From the NCBI GenBank assembly GCA_027924585.1, contig BSBM01000602.1, positions 6,137,501 to 6,201,500 of the forward strand: DNA of 64,000 nt, given 5' to 3'. Source of the DNA: Larix kaempferi. Its lineage: Eukaryota > Streptophyta > Pinopsida > Pinales > Pinaceae. The position numbers were made by a program, and so were the translations under genes. The notes under the pieces are model-generated. The model was not told the origin of the DNA, made no database searches, and saw only the letters and a list, made by a program, of their open reading frames with translations. Below, piece by piece: positions 34,639 to 47,012 of this stretch. Position 1 is the first letter of the stretch, and every line of letters begins with the position of its first letter.

Positions 34639-34648
34639 AAGGGGGGAG
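34639..34648 (+). promoter_or_regulatory. Polypurine tract of gypsy A
   Basis: AAGGGGGGAG directly precedes TGTTGGGAAG, a typical start for an LTR. Confidence 0.65.
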
Positions 34649-35150
34649 TGTTGGGAAGTCCACCCAACATCAAGCTATTTAAACCCAAGTCACTCGACTT
34701 TGTAAGGGGGAGTTCCATTCGTTTTGGGGAAAATTCCTATGCTTTGGCACAAAATCTCTATGTAGCCTACATAGTTTTGTAGAGAGAGAGAGAGAGAAGG
34801 AGACCGTTGTGGATATTCTTGGGGTGAAGGTTTCCTTGCATATAGCCATTTTTCACTGAAATTTTGAGACAGTGTCATTGGTGCCTTCGGGATCCGAGTT
34901 GCGTATTTTCTCCATCACTAGCATTAAGGTATTGCCATGCATTTATGCTGAGATAATATAAAGGCCTCTCCATTGAGAAGTGGGTCCAGAGGCATAGTAC
35001 ATCTTTGTACGAACTCCATTATCACATTTTGTGTTCCTCTTTTATGGTGTCTTCTGTCATGTATATGATTCTTGATGTATGGTGCACATATGTTTAAGTT
35101 CTTTCTCTTTTTATGCAATTCATGATAGTCATCGAATAAAAGATCCCGAA
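34649..35150 (+). repeat. 3' LTR of gypsy A
   Basis: Begins TGTTGGGAAGTCC after a purine tract. From 34790 it aligns to the 5' LTR at 7930-8295. The left boundary rests on the purine tract only. A 15-base match between 34313 and 7890 leaves open a longer LTR with an internal deletion in the 5' copy. Confidence 0.65.
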
Positions 35151-35190
35151 TAAGGGATAAAGTACAAAAGACACCATAAAAGAGGAACAA
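35030..35190. repeat. Inverted repeat at the end of the gypsy A 3' LTR
   Basis: GTTCCTCTTTTATGGTGTCTT at 35034 is repeated as its reverse complement at about 35166-35188, just outside the LTR. This could be a local inverted duplication made at or after insertion. Confidence 0.75.
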
Positions 35191-38100
35191 CATGCCATGT
35201 GCCTTAAATGAGCCAATTAATTTCTCTTGAATATTAAACCCAATCATTGAATGCATATGCGAGGTTGGTGGGGAAAGTCACTTCATGTAGTTATTGAAGC
35301 ATGGGGGTTGTGACAATTATGTTGGATGTCAGCAGTCCTATTTCACCGTTACCTCGTATACTTGGAGTCAACACTCTTTTGATTATTCTCTCATGCATGT
35401 ATTCCTACACTACATAGGGTTCTCCATTGATGTTCGTGTCCATTACCAAACCGTGCTTAACCTAGAAATTGGAATTAGAAGACAAAGCTACATTTTTGGC
35501 ACATAAATTAGATGGTTGTAGGTGAGCATTAAGGTTGTCCAAGCTAGGAACCTTTACCCATTGAGTTCTACTACCTTTGGATGCTTGACAAGCCATGGAT
35601 TAATGTTGTAGGAGGTTCTCCATTAGCATACAATAGGTTGGACTCTTACTGTACACACTAGTAAACACTGTAAGGGTTGGATTTACTAAGGGAACTGTGG
35701 ATCAATGAAGGGAAATGCGTTCCTTGTGTTGTGTGGGGCAGTTGGAAGGAGTGCCATGGTTGTGATGGCTTAGTGAGACCCCTGTAGAGCTCTAGTTGAG
35801 CTTTATGGCTAAGCATAATGAGTAGAATGGGTTGTGGGATGAGAGATAGAATCATGTAGGTGTTTCCTTTGCCCTAGTGGCCTCATAGCCCAACTTGGGG
35901 GTGGCATCTCAGCAGAAAGAGTATATGATGGACATAGGGCCTAAGCTTGGGTGGAAAATTGCTCTTACACAGCTAGTTGCTTGGATCTTCTTTGCTTAAA
36001 TATAAGTATTCTTATGTATCTGATGTGTGATTTTTAGTTGTATTCATGCTAGAATCATGCCTGTAAATTGCATGATGTGTGTGTGGATTGTATTATTTCC
36101 GTTGTGTGTTTTATTTCCATATATTCACATGCATTTTTATATGTTATCAATTTGTAATTATGATTATGGGGCAAAATTTTGAGGCCTCGATTTAGTGAAT
36201 ATCCCCTCTTGCTGACCGGATTGAGGGAGGGGGATGTTACATGAGGCATTACTCCATCTTCCTCATAAGTGGCCACCCAAGCCTTCCTTGGGCACACCTA
36301 TTCTAAGGATGCACCATTTCGTAAACCCCAAGGAAGCTGGGTGCTCTCCCTATGGTCTTCCAAACGCCCGTCGATAGCTCTGCTGACCCACATTTCCAAC
36401 ACTTGGGCACCTCTCCTGATGCCTTTTGTTGGGTGCACCTTCGTCGGGTGCTCCCTTTGTCGACATATTTTCCCATTCTTTCCCATTCACCCAAGACCCT
36501 TTTTCCATGAACCCAGGTGTTGTGGCGATGGAATCCACATGTGCCTAGTGTGGTGTGCAACCATTTTCCCCCTCTCAAGGTGTCTTACCACCATGCCTTG
36601 GGAAATCATACCTGATGGCAATCCTTCTTCTTTGCTGGTTATCAAATACTTCTCTTGTCGAAGCACATTTCCAACTACCGAATCCCCTTACTGATGCTCT
36701 CCTTTCTGAATCCTTTGTTGACTTGTCGAACCCTCTTCGTTGCATGCCTTGATGCCAAAATCTTTGTGCCCATGCCTGATCTATCACCGCCTATGGTTGC
36801 CTTGTGTGATCTTGGATATTCCCAAATGCATCGATCATTCCTTGTTCATGCCGATTACACATGCACCTAGGTCTATCGATGGTTGAGTTAGTGAGGGGTA
36901 GTCACTTTCCTCAAGGAAAGGATGTTACATAGAGTTCACTTGCTTCTAGGGTTGATTTTGGTAAGACGATCTTGTTATCAAGATTCAACCTTGGCACCTT
37001 GTATGGCGAATTGGGCATCACTATTGATGAGCTCCACTTTTGGTAGGCAATTAGTCACTTTTGCACCTTCCCAAGACCATAAGGAGCAATTATGGGACAC
37101 AAATTAAGTAGTGGATAAAATTTTTAGCTCTGTCATGCATGTTTAGCGAGTATAGTGCTAGTGGCTTAGAAGTGTTGTCCTTATCTTGCTTGAATTTCCT
37201 TGATTTCTAGTTAAAATTGATCTAACTCAATGGAACTGGGAGTTACGAACTAATGCAAGTAAGGAACAGGTCGAAGTAGTTCAATTAGGCAGTGTTGTCA
37301 CAAAGTTCAGGTACCATATGTAGTCGCCAATGATTGAAGGAGATCCCCATGCGTAGATGAGCTCCAAAAGTACAAGTCCTAGATAACAAAGTGACCATCA
37401 AATTTTCAGGACCGTGATTGTTGTTGATTACTTTGAAATCATAGGGACAAAGATTCACCATGTTGTTTTAAATGTTTTATGAATTGTAAAAATAAATGCC
37501 CTTAGGCATATACTTGGGCGTTTGAAAAGCATTTTTTATTTTGGACATAGATGATTTTGCAGCATCAATCTAGTATATTGTTTTTCATGAAACTTGTTAT
37601 TTGATTTAATGAAAAAGAAGTGTTTATACTACATTGTGAGTACTTAAGGTTTCATTAGGTTCCCTTAACCGCCTCAAGGATCCCCCCTCAAGGTGATACA
37701 TGTATATTAGCATTATTTTATGAGGTTTATTCAGTTTAGGATGCAGCTACTTTACATGTCGCTTGTCCTATGTGTTTCCTACAAATTCTTGTAATAATTC
37801 TTGTAGTTTCTTGTAACGATTCCTGTAGTTTTATCTTACTAGTGATTTTATATGAAATCAACATTTATCTACTGTTCTTTCATTTCCTGCATTTTATTTC
37901 TCACATGATTCAATTCTTGTTTTATTCCCACACAAAGATCAACTGATACTTATGATGCTTGGCCTATTTCACAACCCTAAAACTCAAAAGTATTTCTTTC
38001 ACATGAATTCTGAAATTCCTCACACAGTGACCAACCAACTGTGACATTCTAGTTCTTTAACTTCAGGGTAACATTGAGTGTCACTAGCCTGGGAAGGAAT

Positions 38101-39330
38101 ATGGAGGCATGTGGAGGAATGGGATCCCAAAGAATTTTGTCTTTAAGAAAATCACTCTTATTGTTCAATAGGAATTTGTTTATTGTTTTTCTTGTTTTCC
38201 AGTAGTTATATTTCTTATAAGTTGCATATATTGTGCACAACACCTATGAATTTTTTACATTCCTCGGGTTTATAAATTACAGTTAGAAGTTACGATCTTA
38301 GCAATTATTGTTGCTAATATGTGACCCACAACCTCTCTATGAGGTTTTTTGGTTGTCTCGTCCCCTTATCAAGATTTTGATTTGCAATGGTATTAATAGT
38401 AGTGTCAAATATGTTGTTGGGAAGCGATTAAATTTGATAGATATATGGTTCCTTCTCCACATTTCAGAGTTAACCATGCTAGATAAAAATCACCCTACTA
38501 AATGTTCAAATTGTGGCATAATGGATATACACAACGTGTTAAGAATCCTTTCCATCCAGATGGATGGACTGCACAACACAATTTTTTACACCAACATGTA
38601 ATTGGAAACTCAATTGGCTAAACAAGCATAGTTGGAAGTGACTTTGGAATCCCATAACCAGAGATTGGACATAATTGTGCATTGTTTTCACATTATTTGT
38701 GTCATTAGTGCATCGATATTATATGAATTATTAATTTCATTTGTTTCTTTAATACTTAATTATTTAATAATAATAATAACAATTTATTTTTAAGGTCACA
38801 ACGTATCTAGACACCGATTTGGTGTATGAGACACCCTTATTTGTGGGACAAGGGTCCCCCCTCCACTTCATTATTTCATTGTTAAAGTCTATGAAGGTGT
38901 ACATACCCTACCCCTCCATATTATATTAATGTCATAATTAATAATAAAAAATTAGTTGTTATTATTATTATTATTATTATTTCCTAAAAAAAATCATAAT
39001 TTTATTATCTAGAATGAGTACAAAAAAGCACATTTTGCAGATATATACAAAGACTTATATTCATAAAATATAGTGATAGCTCAAAAAGAACTAGAAATAA
39101 ATATGTCCTTTCAGTCACATTCCATCACCATGTAGTAAAAAAATATCCCCATTTTCAAGTGTATACAAAATCTGTCCAAAATAGAGCCTTCAAAAGTATA
39201 ACTATGATAGTTGTAAAGATTCTACTAAGGGATGTTTATCCAAAACAAGAATATCATGTAGTGAGACCAGGTCCAAGAATCCTAGGTCCTGCATGAAACG
39301 GTCGATTATAATATTGATATTGTTGATCCC
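35190..39330. other. Gene-free stretch
   Basis: No ORF here shows a recognisable domain. A GAGGGAGGGGGA tract followed by TGTTACATGAGGC near 36222-36240 looks like a purine tract and LTR start, but no partner LTR is in the window. ATT/AAT microsatellites lie near 38760-38790 and 38955-38985. The ORF-rich, GC-richer block 36240-36900 could be part of an LTR. Confidence 0.45.
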
Positions 39331-40039
39331 TGTTAAATTCTGAAATAAAAAAATATCCTTTCACTAATTGAAGACCGTCTTTGGAGAGAGATTCAATGAT
39401 CTGGTTGCATTCCCTTTAGACGTGAAGACAGGAGAAGGAATCAAAATTTGATTTGATAATATGTATCTCATCCACAATAGGGGCCACGCGAGAATTGATG
39501 TATCCTTGGAACCCATTTATCCAATTGATACATAACATTGAATCCTCAAAAACTTGTAGGTTCCGACATCCTTTTTACAAGGAAAAAAGGGAGAGGATTT
39601 TTAAGGAAAGAAGTTTTGCATAATTTTTTGAGCCTTCCCTGAAGCCTAATGTGATCTTAAAGAAATGAGAATCAGAGAGAAAAATGACCCCCCCACCCCC
39701 ACACAGAGTTTGATCTCTATGTGATGCTCCACCAAAGAAATCCCATGTCATCGATTTGTTTATAGATTCCTCTTGGATGTTGTGGAGACCCAGTGTCCCT
39801 TTTTCCTGTTGATAATGCGAGAGAATAATGATACCATGAGAAGCAATCACTTTAGGGAATGAAGTTTTATATTGGAAAATGGAGGAGTTTCTAGCAATCC
39901 AAATTCCCCAACCAACAATAAGAGGGAGAGCTCTGATAGAGCTATTTAATTGATTTGAAATCCATCTAAAACTACAAGGAAAAGGCCTTTTTGCAGAGGT
40001 TATAGTGGATGCTACTCTAAAAAGAGCCAGACTATCCAT
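39330..40039 (-). pseudogene. LINE-type RNase H fragment
   Basis: C-terminal part of a plant LINE ORF2. GWGIWIARNSSIFQ marks the end of the zinc-binding reverse-transcriptase domain. RNase H follows: WDFFGGAS where WDFFDGA is usual, GGGGVIFLSDSHFFK, NYAKLLSLK where AELLAL is usual, and VFEDSMLCINW. The first Asp and the Glu of the catalytic set are thus changed, leaving only the third Asp. A TAA at about 39573 and further stops break the frame, which can be followed to about 39330. No reverse transcriptase core is found, so it is 5'-truncated or internally deleted. Confidence 0.75.
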
Positions 40040-40099
40040 TTATAGTGAAGGTCAATGATAGAGGCAAGCGAGCATAGGTTTTAACAATTGTTTTTTTTT

Positions 40100-42420
40100 C
40101 AAGTGCATTTATATATAATAAACTCATAGATGCGTACACGACATAAACACACTGGTGCTACAAAAAGATCATTTAGCACCGTGACCGAAAACACCATCAA
40201 GCAATTTTTGTTTGTTTTGTAAATGGTACGTTTATATTAATATAACGCACTGGGGTGCGATGTAGTTGAAAGCACCGAAGTATGGTAAACAGATAGACGA
40301 GAGCATCGGATTACCATATTTTATTATTTTTAATTTCTAACACTGGTGCAGTTAGTCTAATACATCGCACCAGGACAATATATCCTAATCTGCACCGCAT
40401 AAGGTTTTAAAAAATCTGAATCTAAAACCACGAACTATATTATTTTTTACTTTAATTTTTTATACTCGGTGCATTATATATCTTCTACCACACTGGTCCC
40501 TTATAGTTTATGGCGCACCATTCCAGGGTTTAATTATATTTTTTTACAAGGTATGTGTTAAATGATCAAAACGCACCGGGGCACCACGCATTTGAAAGCA
40601 TTGAATTAGGGTAGATGGATAGTCGAGAACATTGGATTACTATATGTTTTTATTTTTAATGTCCATCACCGGTACAGTTCTACCATTGAACAACAACAGG
40701 GCGATATAGCCTAAGCTGTGCTGTGATAGGGTTAAAAAATTATGAATTTAAAAGCACAGACTATATTATTTTTTTTATTTTAAATTTTTATTAGCTATGT
40801 GTTGTATATAATTGACCGCACCAATGCATTTTAGTATTAGGCACACTAAAACATGGTTTAATAAAAAAAATTACTACATGAAAAATTCAGTTTTACCACA
40901 CAACAATGACTTTTCAGCCCTACATCACCGGTTTCGTACATCCCCTGCTCAGACACCCTGAAATTCGTCCTCGACATGGTAACATTGCTCGTTTCCATTG
41001 GTTGCTGACTGTATTTTCTTTTTCCAAATAATGGGCAAAATTTCAAATTTAACCTAGATCACAACCATGCCTCCATGACGCCAAAATGTCTAGGTAAATT
41101 CTTCGTTACTTAATAATATAATTTTTTAGCGGATAAAAAATAAAACTAACCTTTGTTTTCTCCTTTATTTTAAAAAACTAAAAACCCTGCGCGATATGTT
41201 TGAGCCATTCTACTCACACCACACATGGTGCACCCTGTAAATTAACAAGGTTCTCTATCAACGGTGCATTTCGCTAATACGCACACTGCAAAAACTGTGC
41301 ACTATAATTTCATAAAGCACTAATTAACTAGGTTCTACAAGAAATATGAACATAAACCAACGTGTATACTAACACAAAAGACATCATATATATGGTGCAT
41401 TGATGTGTTCCAAATGCATTGCTAAACCAAATGTTATTCAAAAAATTTCATTGCATTAAGCGGTGCATCTACTAAACATTCCGCATCGGTGTCCCAGTGT
41501 GCTAACGTGTATCCGTAGCACTGCTACCAAATTTAATTTTTGACGTCATCAATGGTAGCTACAATATACTATAATAACAATTATGCACTGTGAATGGTGT
41601 GATTCCATGTCCATAACACACTGGTTTTGTTGGTGCAAAATTTTAAAATATGAAAAAATCAAACGTTTAACAGTGCGTTTTGATAAATTATCTGCAACGA
41701 TTTCTCGGTGCACCGACGTGTATCTGGCGAACCGTAAATGATACAAAATTTAAAAAAATTTCAAACGGCTTCAACGATGCGCACAATAAACCCAAACATA
41801 TCGTATAGATGGTGTGCTAACGTGTTCCAAGTGCACCGTAGAAACAAACATAGTTTACAAAAAAAATTACTTTAAGCGGTGTGGTCCATTAACCGTTCCG
41901 CATCGATATCACGGTGCGCTAATGTGAAAGTGGCGCCTTGTTATCACAAATAAATTTTGGAATGTGCATCAAGTGAGGCTATGATGCACTATAAGAACCT
42001 GTATGCACCGTTTACAGTACAATAACATGTCCACAACACACCGGTTAAGTGGTGAAAAACTTTAAAAATTCCAAAGAAAACAAAATGTGTTAAACTCTTC
42101 GTACCAATTTCTCAATGCGCTGATGTGTAACATGTGCACCGTTAAAGCATAAAAATTAAAAAACTCGCAAAATACATCAACGGTGCAATTTATGAACATT
42201 TGTGCACTGCTTTCGGTGCGCTGATGTTTAATGGGTGCAGTGTCATCAACCATTTAAAAAGTATAAAATTCCGAACGTTGTGCTCTATTAATTGGTCCGT
42301 GTGTAGTCCAAGAGCACCGTTAGTGATGCGCTAGTTGTAGAAAAGCATAGGTCGCAGTGCGATATTGTAATTAAGGTGCACCACTGTTCATAATTCTTTG
42401 TTTTGAGAAATTTTTATTTT
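40100..42420. repeat. Non-coding array rich in GGTGC/GCACC, with nested tandem duplications
   Basis: Dozens of CGGTGC, GCACCG and CACTGGTGC words occur in both orientations at intervals of a few tens of bases. Two longer tandem duplications underlie this: about 330-345 bp (units near 40212 and 40558, now strongly diverged) and about 415 bp (units near 41365 and 41780, with the start of a third near 42190). The block runs up to the J-family ORF copy at 42.5 kb. Such short-motif clusters are typical of the subterminal regions of CACTA and some Mutator-like elements, but no terminal repeat is identified. Confidence 0.7.
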
Positions 42421-42509
42421 TATTTGATGTTATTAAATAACATGCTAATTGAATGAAATATTTAATGTTTTTATATGTTTATTTATGACATTGATTCATG
42501 TTATATGTG

Positions 42510-43889
42510 AAACATAGACATCAGCGGCGAGATGATACTGAGCAACAATATGCACGAGTTGATTAATACAACTTTGTGCGCGAGTGGGAGGCTAGGGAGA
42601 GGGAGAGGGATTTGTACCCTCCCGCAATTACTACTTAGAATCAACATCTCTTGAGGGTTTTCGACTTCCTGAAGTTCTATAAGTAGGATACATCCCTCAA
42701 GGGGAACTCTTCATTATTGGCACAATTGATCAGATGTTGGGATCATCGCATGTAGGCATTTCGTGTTGGTCTCGATTAGTGGTTCCATCCCATTGAGGAT
42801 GACATTTATTTAATCACTGGGCTATCTAGATGAGGGGAGTATTTTCCCCAATTCCTTGATGTCCCAGCTAGTGCTGCAGAAGAGAGTCAACTAACTTACA
42901 CTTAGAAATATATCGGTGACCACGTCATCGATCCTGCTTATTTTCATGTGAGCGGTGGGCAGATTAATATTTCTGATTTTGGTTGAGAGGACATTAGGTG
43001 CCTCTCTCATTTTCTTATGATGGTGGTGCACTCCACTAGAGTTGGGAAGTGAATTAGTTTCCCTCTATTGTATTATGTTGATTTTTTATTGCTAAGACCT
43101 AGATGCATTGGTTTTCCATTTTTTGCGACAGTTTTGCTTTGCTTTGGGTAGATGTCATGCACAGATTGATGGGAGGGCCAGCGTCCATTTTTATTAAAAT
43201 ATTTTTTGTGTATTTTTGAGAGGTTTCTAGCCACCAAGCCATCATTTCAGTGCCTCCCTCCTAGGACAATGATGGGGGTGCGTATGCACATGTGGGGACA
43301 TATGATGTCCAAGAGGGGGAATTTTGAGTTCCCACCTAAGATCACATCAGATGTTATCGAGATGCTAGCTAGTGAGGACGACCATGCATTAGAAAATTTT
43401 CCTATCTGTACGTGGGATTGGACTGGAGAGTGTGCCACGACATATTATTCAACCAAGATGAGCCACCAAATGAGAGAGGTAATATTAGTGTTATTTTTAA
43501 ATTAATCTAGTTGCATTTTATTCTCTTTATACTTAATGCAAATGAAATATATTCTACATTGTTATATTAAATTGTTTAATGATTTTTTAAAATTATTATT
43601 GTGTACTATATATTTTGCAAGCATTGACACATTTGATGGGAGGGGACACCTCCTCCTGGTTAGGATGATTAGGAGATGCAAGATTCCTAGGCGGTGACAG
43701 TTTGCGAGATGTACTAGCATCCGATGCAACCCTGATGACAAGTATAGACAATATGTGGCATATAGGTTATTGACATTTTTGGTGCAATAGGGGTTCGACC
43801 TATACGAGTGCACGGAATTGTGAGACTACCTGACCTCATGAAAATATAGAGGATTGTTCTTCATGATATGAGAAACTTGATGCAACATA
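42510..43889 (+). pseudogene. Repeat-borne ORF family J, copy 2 (decayed, interrupted)
   Basis: Bases 42756-43889 align with 1-1139. The upstream extension seen only here contains, in one frame, an Arg/Glu-rich start near 42590 and FDFLKFYK near 42660. The block around RTMMGVRMHMWGHMMSKRGN is kept at 43260-43320. Both copies carry stops and indels, some shared and some private, so they were probably already decayed or diverged separately. The CACTA element has inserted at 43890, cutting off the Pro/Ser-rich tail that copy 1 retains. Function is unknown. Confidence 0.55.
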
Positions 43890-43899
43890 CACTAGTGGA

Positions 43900-44210
43900 T
43901 TTGGACCCAAAATCCTCCGACCTCCGACGAAGAAGGACTATGTCGTCGGATTTCACCTTAAAAATTTCAAAATTTGATGATCTTTTTAAAATTGATAGAA
44001 GGAGACGTCGGATATCCGATGGTTCTGTGGATATCTGGCATCATATTATGCATTGGGATGTCGAATATCCGACGCTAAGCTATTCAACCCGAGGATGTCG
44101 GAAATCCGACATCAATTCTCCAACAGTAACTAGGTTCAAGGCGTCGGATATCCGATGGAAGGTTGACTTTTAAAACTTATAAATATTGAAACATTCCGAC
44201 ATATTTGCTA
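43900..44210. repeat. 5' subterminal repeats of the CACTA element
   Basis: Variants of GTCGGATATCCGA (also GTCGAATATCCGAC, GTCGGAAATCCGAC) recur in this stretch. They are near-palindromes, and in CACTA families such repeats are the binding sites of the accessory DNA-binding protein. Confidence 0.8.
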
Positions 44211-47012
44211 TACAAGCGATGGTTTGCGGAATTTTTTTTATTCGGTGGACTGTTTTTCATTATTTCCATTGTTTTTGAGATTCAAGTGAGCGAAGTGTGG
44301 AGATTCATTTTCTAAGATCGATAATCTTCATTCAAGCTCTTTACGAGAAAATGTCAACTAGCAATATTCCTGATCCAGACGAACAAAATCGACAATTGCT
44401 TGCTAGATTGTGGGAAGGAGTTGAAAAAACGGGTGATAGGAAATGCTATTGTCCATGTACTCAATGCAGGGGCTTTAAGAGGAGAAGAATTGTGATCACA
44501 ACAGCCACAAAACATTGTAGGGAGAATGGGCACGCTAAGGGGGGACATGAATACCATCCATTTGTAAGTTTTGCATTATATATTTTTTTATTTTGATTGC
44601 TTTTGTAAATTTATGTATTGATCGTGGTTTCAATAGATGGGGACTAACATGGACAATAAATATTATTTTAATATTAAATATTTATTATATTATTTTTTTT
44701 CTTTTGTGCATGTTGAATCTAGGGTATAGTAGAATAACTCATTTATTTGTTCGTTAGTGAGACTAACCCACTCACCGGGGAAAGCACTTAACTCTCTAGA
44801 TTTGTGACACTTTCTATAATGATAATAGAAATAACGACTATATTGGCATGTTGTAATTTCTCTTATATTTTCTCTATAGAAATTACTATAGCATAATTTA
44901 TCTTACCTTAGTGGAGTACAGTATGAGAAATTTTGTGGTATATTTGAGTAGCTTTTCTCAGTAATTGGGTCAATTATTATGTCTCTTGGATAGTTTGGAT
45001 GCACCTATTTGACCAACAGTTCAATAGGTCATTGCTCTTTTCATCCCAACAGTACAAAATTTGTTACATTTTAAATGCATCACATAAATGTTTACATTTT
45101 GCGTTTGAAATTTTTACATTTTGCGGTTGAATTTCTTATATTAACTATTATCTATTGATGGTTTCATGTAATTATAAAGGAAAGACATCCTAGGGCACTT
45201 CGTCCGGAGGAAGTGCTTCCACAACAAGTACCAGAAGCTATGAATATTAATGGAGAACAAGTTAATGATCACATTAATGAAGAAGATGATCATTCTGAAA
45301 ACATAGTTGAAGATGATGTTACAAATAATTTGATCCATGATTCATTTAATGTTGGAATGGTCGATGTTGATCATGATGATGATGATCATGAAAATGATGA
45401 ACATTTTGATGATATTCATGATATACCTCTTCTTGATAAGGCATACGAACCCCTTTATGAGGGCTCCAAGACAAATCTTCTCTCTGCTATATTATTGATA
45501 ATGAACTTGAAGGTTATGAATGGTCTTTCAAACATATTAGTCACATGGATGTTAAGGTATGTAATATATTCGATCACAAAATATATATGATTGTGTATTT
45601 TGTTGTTCATTCATATATAAGTCAAATTATTACGGATGAAATTTGTTCCATTAATATTATTTCTATATTATATTAACTAGATTTTTATTTTAATTTGTTG
45701 TAGCATGATAGGTGAATATTTGTTACCACTATCAAATATTTTACCTCGCACATATCGAGATTTATCTACCATCATGAAAGAAATTGGAATGCAGTATGAA
45801 GCAATTTGTGCATGCCCCTACGACCATGTTCTATATTACAATCAACATGAATTTGCAATAGAATGTCCTGAATGTCATATCAGTAGATATCGCACAGATC
45901 AAGTAACTAAAAAGGTGCCTCGCAAGGTTCTATGTTATATTCCCATTATTCCACGTATGCAACGATTGTTCAGGTGCAAAAACATAGTGCAGTTTATGGA
46001 TTACCATGCACGGAACAAAATTCAAGACGACATTATTCGGATGCCTGCAGATGGGTCTGCATTTAGAGATATGGAGGAAAAATGGCCCCACTTTAAAGAA
46101 GAACCTCGTAATATTAGGATTTCCTTGGCAGCAGATGGTGTCAATCCATTTGCAGAGATGATATCTGTTTACTCGGTGTGGCCTATTTTTGTTATCAACA
46201 ACAACATTTCTCCATGGTTGAAAATAAAGAGGGAGCACATAACGATGATTGTTCCAGGTACGAACCCTGTAGTTTTTTTTTTAAGTAGTTGTATCTCATT
46301 TGTCTTATTTTTGTCACATAATGTGATATATATATTTAATGTTTTTCTATTGTGCAATATGGTTTAATATATGTAATCTAAATGGTACGTCTCATATTTA
46401 TATTTTTTATATGTTCATATCAATCAGGTAAGTACCAAGTGAAAGATATGAATGTCTATATCGAACCTCTGATTGACGAGCTACTGAAGTTATGGAATGG
46501 CATCACTATGTATGACATATCTAAACCAATACGACAAAGGCAATTTAAATTCCATGCAATGCTTGTATGGACAATACATGATGCCCTAGGGTTAACCCAT
46601 TTCTGTGGTATGCAATTATAAGTTCCACTTTATTTGCAAAAAGTTATACGAACTACTAGTTAATATACTACGCATGCATGTTTTTATAAATAATCCAGTC
46701 ATTTTGTATATAATTATAATTGACATAGATATTCCATCTCTTTATGTAGGTCTTCAGACAAAGGGGAAATTTGCATGTCCAGTTTGTGGTCCTAAGATCA
46801 AATCTCATCGTTCAAAAAGCTTAGTAAAGGAGGTGTTTGATGAGTATAGGCACTTCCTTTATAAGAATCACAGGTATCGAACTACCGAAAAACATATGTT
46901 CAATGGCAAGCAAGAGACTGCATTAAAACTGCAAAGAATGACACCTCGCCTATGGAAGTTGCAATATAATATAGATCGTAAGGTATGTATAATGAATCAT
47001 CGTATATGATAT

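Larger units (their letters stand above)
7930..35150 (+). mobile_element. Ty3/gypsy retrotransposon A (outermost host of the nest)
   Basis: A plus-strand gypsy element bounded by homologous LTR blocks (about 7930-8295 and 34790-35150). It has a tRNA-Met type primer site at 8299, gag from 8428, protease after 30657 and a deleted integrase at 33266-33760. Its body is split by copia B at 9338/30657, with the near-identical flanks CTCCA and CTCAA. Reverse transcriptase and RNase H are absent, and 31700-33250 holds unrelated sequence. The LTR blocks differ at roughly one base in seven by eye, which makes A the oldest layer. Confidence 0.8.

Noticed and set aside
36222-36930. LTR bounded by two GGATGTTACAT sites
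   Set aside because: The two sites are in the same orientation, no TG...CA pair or target duplication can be defined, and no partner LTR is in the window.
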